From: a virus
Reading direction: 5' to 3' (one strand)
Length of the DNA: 33,354 nucleotides
Virus record (IMG/VR): IMGVR_UViG_3300023296_000836
Span: 1 to 33,354 of that record
The notes beneath the pieces were generated by a model, which ran no database searches, was not told the origin of the DNA, and was given only the letters and a program-made list of their open reading frames with translations. Every line of letters begins with the position of its first letter. Positions within the stretch are counted from its first letter, which is position 1. A program made the position numbers and the translations under genes. Positions 30,164-33,354 of the stretch are shown in pieces.

Positions 30164-32164
30164 TCATTTCTTACCCGCTTTCATCAGGCGAAGCGTACTT
30201 GCGAACACCTCATTCTTCACCGACCAGCCATTACTATTTGTCTCAACAGTATCGGAGTTTATGAGCAATCCGATTGTCAATTTGGAGTATGAAACGCCCA
30301 ACATATTCTCGATTGCTCTGGGCTTGTAGCCATCTTTTTCTAATAGCTGTTTGAACGCCGACCGCGATACATACGGAGCGCCATCGATATCTTCACAACC
30401 TGATGCCCACCATGCGCGTTCAAATAATGTTGTGGCATTGTGCAGGGGAGAGTCGGCCTTGGCATTTATTGGTTCATTACCACCCACAAGGACGGCGCTT
30501 GTTACCTGCTCATTGTCCTCATTAAACCAACCCTTGATTGGCACAGACTGGATATTTACATAGATATTTTGAGCCTCTTCAGAATCCTTGGACTTACGCT
30601 GCACGATACCGATAGGACCGCCATTCTTAGACGGCATGATGCTGATCTCAATATCCAGCGCACCTTTCCATGCTGAAGATCCTCGCGCACGATGCTGTGC
30701 CTCGTCTGAAACACCAGTGTGGTGAACCAAAACAATAGTGCAGCCAAACTCATTTTGCAGCAGAGCCATGTTGTCCAACATGCTTTTAGCATCTTGGGCG
30801 GAGTTCTCGTCACCAGCGAAGTTGCGATGTAGCGTATCGATTACGATGGTGGACGGCGGGATATCGAGTGCGAGTATGGCTTCACGGATCTTTTGATACC
30901 CAGCCGGGGTATTCAGATCGCAACCCGTCATTGTTATGTTGAAATTGTGTTCGAGACTGGTAACACCGTTGTGTTGTTTCCATGCTGCGATACGACCCTT
31001 CAAACCATGATGGCCCTCGCCAGCCAGATACAGGACTGATGACTGCTTTACTTTGTGACCCATCCACTCTGGGATACCTGACGCCATGTGAAGCATCCAA
31101 TCCAGAACAACGAATGTCTTACCGCAACCGGATGGACCGTGAACCATAACCAATGCATCAAACTGTAGCCAATTCTTAACCAGCCAATTTATTGGTGCTG
31201 GCTGGCTGGAGAAGTCGTCGCCATCAACAACCCATGTGTCTGTCTGTGGATACAGCAATTCATGTAGATCACCACCGTTTGCCCGAAAATCATTGGCGTC
31301 ACCAGCTTCTGGCGGTATCACGATGCGGGCGCCCATCTTGGCAGCGGCCTGTTCAGCATAATTCTTACCCACCCCAGATTCATCATTGTCAGCAACAATC
31401 ACGATCTGCTGCATGTCGCCAAACTTATCACGCATTGCCTGTGCCACGGCTGGGATGTTGCCCGCGCTGTATGCAACGACGACTGCCTGTGCTGTGACCT
31501 CTAATATCGTCGCGGCTGTGGCAAAACCTTCAGCAATGAAGATTGTTTTGTCTGGATCCCCAAGCATCCAGTAGCAACCTTTGACGGCACCGCCGGGATG
31601 GTATTTTTTGTCGCCGCTTTCTGTGATGTATTGGAGTGAACTTAACTCACCATCAGCGCCGTACATTGGCACCATTAATCTACCGTCGCCTGTGATGCGA
31701 GCGCCCCAACCACCAACGCCTTTGCGTTTCAGGTATGGATGCTCTGGAGATGCGGCACCAGCATCTCGCCAGATTGTTCCGACTGTCGATGCAGCAACAT
31801 CATTTTTTCGCTTTCGGTCCTCATCCCTAGCAGCGCGAGCTTCAGATGTGCGGCGTGAGATCGCCATCTGTTCAGCGGCTGTAAGCTCACGCCCAACGTC
31901 TGCCCTCCAAGATTGCTCAATGCCATCACGCCAACAACCGAACCGCCCAGCCGGGATGCCATCATCGAACGCAACGTACCAGCCACTGTCATCTCTGGAT
32001 CTGCCCCTCGTTCCAAATCGGTGCAACTGCCCATCTAAAGCAATCTTTGGCGGCGGCTCTATCCCTGCCTGTCGCATGGCATCTGCCAATTGCATCTCTG
32101 GCGGATCTAACTTGTCGGTATTTTTCTGCCACTTGTCTCCTAGAATCCCCGTTATGTCAGCCAT
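30164..32164 (-). CDS. TOPRIM primase / RecA-fold helicase
   Basis: 666 residues. The start overlaps the cro-like stop (TAATG). Residues 1-200 hold a basic linker (LTAAEQMAISRRTSEARAAR) and HPYLKRKGVGGWG, typical of the N-terminal region of such primases. TOPRIM: IFIAEGFATAATI (Glu212) and VIVADNDESG (257-264). The RecA-like helicase has Walker A GPSGCGKT (343-350), Walker B IVIDT (440-444) and the sensor HHTG (481-484), followed by ARGSSAWKGALD. The C-terminal ~130 residues form a small helical domain. The protein primes and unwinds DNA for replication. Base composition and codon choice are markedly less GC-rich than in the late genes, suggesting another origin. Confidence 0.9.
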   Translation of the reverse strand: MADITGILGDKWQKNTDKLDPPEMQLADAMRQAGIEPPPKIALDGQLHRFGTRGRSRDDSGWYVAFDDGIPAGRFGCWRDGIEQSWRADVGRELTAAEQMAISRRTSEARAARDEDRKRKNDVAASTVGTIWRDAGAASPEHPYLKRKGVGGWGARITGDGRLMVPMYGADGELSSLQYITESGDKKYHPGGAVKGCYWMLGDPDKTIFIAEGFATAATILEVTAQAVVVAYSAGNIPAVAQAMRDKFGDMQQIVIVADNDESGVGKNYAEQAAAKMGARIVIPPEAGDANDFRANGGDLHELLYPQTDTWVVDGDDFSSQPAPINWLVKNWLQFDALVMVHGPSGCGKTFVVLDWMLHMASGIPEWMGHKVKQSSVLYLAGEGHHGLKGRIAAWKQHNGVTSLEHNFNITMTGCDLNTPAGYQKIREAILALDIPPSTIVIDTLHRNFAGDENSAQDAKSMLDNMALLQNEFGCTIVLVHHTGVSDEAQHRARGSSAWKGALDIEISIMPSKNGGPIGIVQRKSKDSEEAQNIYVNIQSVPIKGWFNEDNEQVTSAVLVGGNEPINAKADSPLHNATTLFERAWWASGCEDIDGAPYVSRSAFKQLLEKDGYKPRAIENMLGVSYSKLTIGLLINSDTVETNSNGWSVKNEVFASTLRLMKAGKK

Positions 32165-32325
32165 TAATCAGCAGCCAACTTACCGTCTGTTAAACGCTCA
32201 ATCTCAAACTGTCTCAGCTTGGGCGGCGTTTCTTTCCAGCGGTAAATCGGATGGGGCCAAATGCCAAGGGCATTCGCCAGATTCTTGATGCTACCAAAAT
32301 GTTCAATCGCTTCAGAGGTCTTCAT
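32164..32325 (-). CDS. cro: Cro-like repressor
   Basis: 53 residues, AAAGGCAAATGAA before the ATG. Starts MKTSEAIEHFGSIKNLANAL and continues GIWPHPIYRWKETPPKLRQF, then EIERLTDGKLAAD. This is the compact Cro layout: first helix, helix-turn-helix with recognition helix PHPIYRWK, and the IERLTDGKL end typical of Cro/DicC-like proteins. It is transcribed together with the primase-helicase and divergently from the early genes at 32433. Its promoter overlaps a palindromic operator, as expected for a self-regulating lysis/lysogeny switch. No CI-type repressor is visible in the window. Confidence 0.85.
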   Translation of the reverse strand: MKTSEAIEHFGSIKNLANALGIWPHPIYRWKETPPKLRQFEIERLTDGKLAAD

Positions 32326-32353
32326 TTCATTTGCCTTTCATTGCAATTAGAAT

Positions 32354-32369
32354 TTGACTTATAGTTCAA
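32354..32369. promoter_or_regulatory. Operator O1 in the divergent promoter region
   Basis: TTGACTTATAGTTCAA is a 16-bp imperfect palindrome. It covers the -10 box of the minus-strand cro promoter and the -35 box of the plus-strand promoter, so one bound dimer would block both. Confidence 0.6.
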
Positions 32370-32381
32370 ATAATATATTAT
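32354..32381 (+). promoter_or_regulatory. Plus-strand early promoter P1
   Basis: -35 TTGACT (32354-32359), 16-nt spacer, -10 TATTAT (32376-32381). It drives the leader and start at 32433. Confidence 0.6.
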
Positions 32382-32386
32382 GTAAA
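32358..32386 (-). promoter_or_regulatory. Promoter of cro and primase
   Basis: Minus strand: -35 TTTACA (32386-32381), 17-nt spacer, -10 TATAAG (32363-32358). Start of transcription about 25 nt before the cro ATG. Confidence 0.65.
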
Positions 32387-32432
32387 TAGAAAAGCGCAAC
32401 CGGACTTCCCCGACCGCGCCAAGGAGAAAAAA

Positions 32433-32635
32433 ATGGCCCGCACAAAATTCCAGCGCCCGGACAACTCGACATCTTCAACTAGACACCAGTAAAGGCTGTT
32501 GTCGATGGCATGGCACTTCCAAGTGACGCGCATATGGGTCCAAATTGCGGGCTGACGGCGATGGCTATTGCGGCGGGCTGCACACTGGCTGAGTCTCGTG
32601 CCGCATACCTGAAGCATCACGAAATAATTGAATAA
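32433..32635 (+). pseudogene. Frameshifted early gene
   Basis: ATG at 32433 has an excellent AAGGAG but the frame stops after 19 residues (32492). A shift of one base near 32478-32480 joins it to a frame reading TPVKAVVDGMALPSDAHMGP and NCGLTAMAIAAGCTLAESRA, ending at 32635. The second part alone could start at ATG 32510 (41 residues). The joined protein of about 65 residues looks like a small early phage protein with an NCGLTAMAIAAG core. The break is either a real mutation, a programmed shift or a sequencing error. Confidence 0.5.
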
Positions 32636-32640
32636 AGATG

Positions 32641-32669
32641 TTGACCCCATGGTCAATAACACCTATATT
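32641..32669 (+). promoter_or_regulatory. Plus-strand early promoter P2 with operator O2
   Basis: -35 TTGACC (32641-32646), 17-nt spacer, -10 TATATT (32664-32669). The -35 box is half of a perfect palindrome TTGACCCCATGGTCAA (32641-32656). The leader that follows resembles the leader after P1. Confidence 0.7.
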
Positions 32670-32723
32670 AAATCATCAAGAGCGCGAACGGATTGTCCGA
32701 CAGCGCGGGAAAGGAGAAAAATA

Positions 32724-33354
32724 ATGCTCGCTTACCATAACGACCCAAAAATCAAGACAGACATTCTAAGTCAGTTACAAGAGCACGCCGCCGCTGATCA
32801 GATAGTCAAGGGCCATTACTGGCAAGACGGTAAAGGGTGTGCCATTGGCTGCACAATACATTCCGACGACCATATGGACTATGAGACACGGTTCGGTATT
32901 CCTATCATGCTGGCACGGCTTGAGGACTGCATTTTCGAGGGGTTGCCAAATGATGCCGCGAAGACCTGGCCTATTCGGTTTATGTCGGCAATCGAACCGG
33001 GCATTGATCTATCGACGGTCGGCTGGAAATTCCTTCACTGGTTATTGACTGACGAAGAAGTTAATCCCGGCATCAATCATCCAATTGTCAAAGACGCTGT
33101 TAAGCGATGCGCCGATGCCTTGCTACCGCTTACCGTTGGGCAATCTATAGATATAAGTGCTGCGAGTGCTGCGTGGAGTGCTGCGAGGGCTGCTGCGAGG
33201 AGTGCTGCTGCGTGGAGTGCTGACAGTTCTGCTGCGTGGAGTGCTGTGTGGGGTGCTGACAGTGCTGCTGCGTGGAGTGCTGACAGTTCTGCTGCGTGGA
33301 GTGCTGACAGTTCTGCTGCGTGGAGTGCTGCGAGGAGTGCTGCTGTGTGGGGTG
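32724..33354 (+). CDS. Early phage protein with Ala/Trp/Ser repeats (partial)
   Basis: At least 210 residues, running off the right edge; AAAGGAG lies before the ATG. The N-terminal ~140 residues form a conserved-looking domain: MLAYHNDPKIKTDILSQLQE, HYWQDGKGCAIGCTIHSDDH, YETRFGIPIMLARLEDCIFE, then LPNDAAKTWPIRFMSAIEPG. From residue ~147 the sequence becomes a long low-complexity repeat of AAWSADSS-type units. This two-part layout matches a widespread uncharacterised prophage protein family that I recall from enteric and other proteobacterial phages. Function unknown. It is under promoter P2. Confidence 0.75.
   Translation, partial: MLAYHNDPKIKTDILSQLQEHAAADQIVKGHYWQDGKGCAIGCTIHSDDHMDYETRFGIPIMLARLEDCIFEGLPNDAAKTWPIRFMSAIEPGIDLSTVGWKFLHWLLTDEEVNPGINHPIVKDAVKRCADALLPLTVGQSIDISAASAAWSAARAAARSAAAWSADSSAAWSAVWGADSAAAWSADSSAAWSADSSAAWSAARSAAVWG
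33160..33354 (+). repeat. In-frame degenerate tandem repeat (AAWSADSS units)
   Basis: Units of 24 nt (TGGAGTGCTGACAGTTCTGC and variants) recur at least four times, mixed with shorter 15-nt units (GCTGCGTGGAGTGCT), up to and past the right edge. All preserve the reading frame. Confidence 0.85.

Noticed and set aside
1-33354. CRISPR array, diversity-generating retroelement, integrase or attachment site
   Set aside because: No spaced direct repeats of CRISPR type, no reverse transcriptase or template repeat near the fibres, and no recombinase gene were seen; the tRNA shows no adjoining integrase.

Overview
The window is most of a podovirus-type tailed phage (or prophage) genome. Nearly the whole late module is read on the minus strand, from about 29,700 down to the left edge. 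The protein set fits a short-tailed phage of a high-GC proteobacterium: DUF2280-type small terminase, large terminase, P22-type portal, scaffold, N4-gp56-type major capsid protein, P22 gp4-like and gp10-like neck/tail proteins, a beta-helix tailspike, a second tail fibre and a set of ejection-type proteins. An alphaproteobacterial host is plausible from the general look of the small proteins, but this is inference.

Layout from right to left. 32,164-33,354: an AT-richer early/regulatory segment, with a Cro-like repressor and a TOPRIM primase-helicase on the minus strand and divergent early genes on the plus strand; promoters and repeated palindromic operators lie between them. 29,657-30,163: a non-coding junction with a palindromic CCCCCTAAATCCCC-type element, a tiny possible ORF and late-promoter candidates. 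29,656-25,250: phage metallopeptidase, small terminase, large terminase interrupted by an intein, and two small membrane proteins. 25,241-25,167: a tRNA-Gly(UCC) with encoded CCA. 25,087-16,446: beta-rich structural protein, membrane/coiled-coil protein, portal, three small genes, scaffold, major capsid, likely decoration protein, and a RyR-domain protein. 16,443-9,740: neck adaptor, tail fibre, two beta-rich tail proteins, gp10-like tail protein and a small tail protein. 9,735-5,714: Gly-zipper protein and three further candidate internal virion/ejection proteins. 5,717-3,775: an inverted cassette of small genes, mainly plus strand, with a ribbon-helix-helix regulator, membrane proteins and a zinc-ribbon protein. 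3,655-1: a giant polyvalent protein with a zincin motif, running off the left edge.

The most striking points are: (1) the large-terminase intein sits exactly between Lys and Ser of the ATPase P-loop and carries the W-C-T residues of the rare class 3 splicing mechanism plus an intact LAGLIDADG endonuclease; (2) two paralogous promoter-leader-terminator cassettes (about 125 and 155 nt transcripts) stand in front of ejection-protein genes and look like phage small RNAs or attenuators; (3) intrinsic-terminator hairpins, four of them closed by a UUCG loop, sit just upstream of the ribosome binding site of one late gene after another; (4) a shared TTGAC-N6/7-GTCAA operator occurs in both the early region and the promoter of the terminase end of the late module, suggesting one repressor joins two parts of very different base composition.

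No integrase, attachment site, endolysin, reverse transcriptase or CRISPR array was found. The window is incomplete at both ends.
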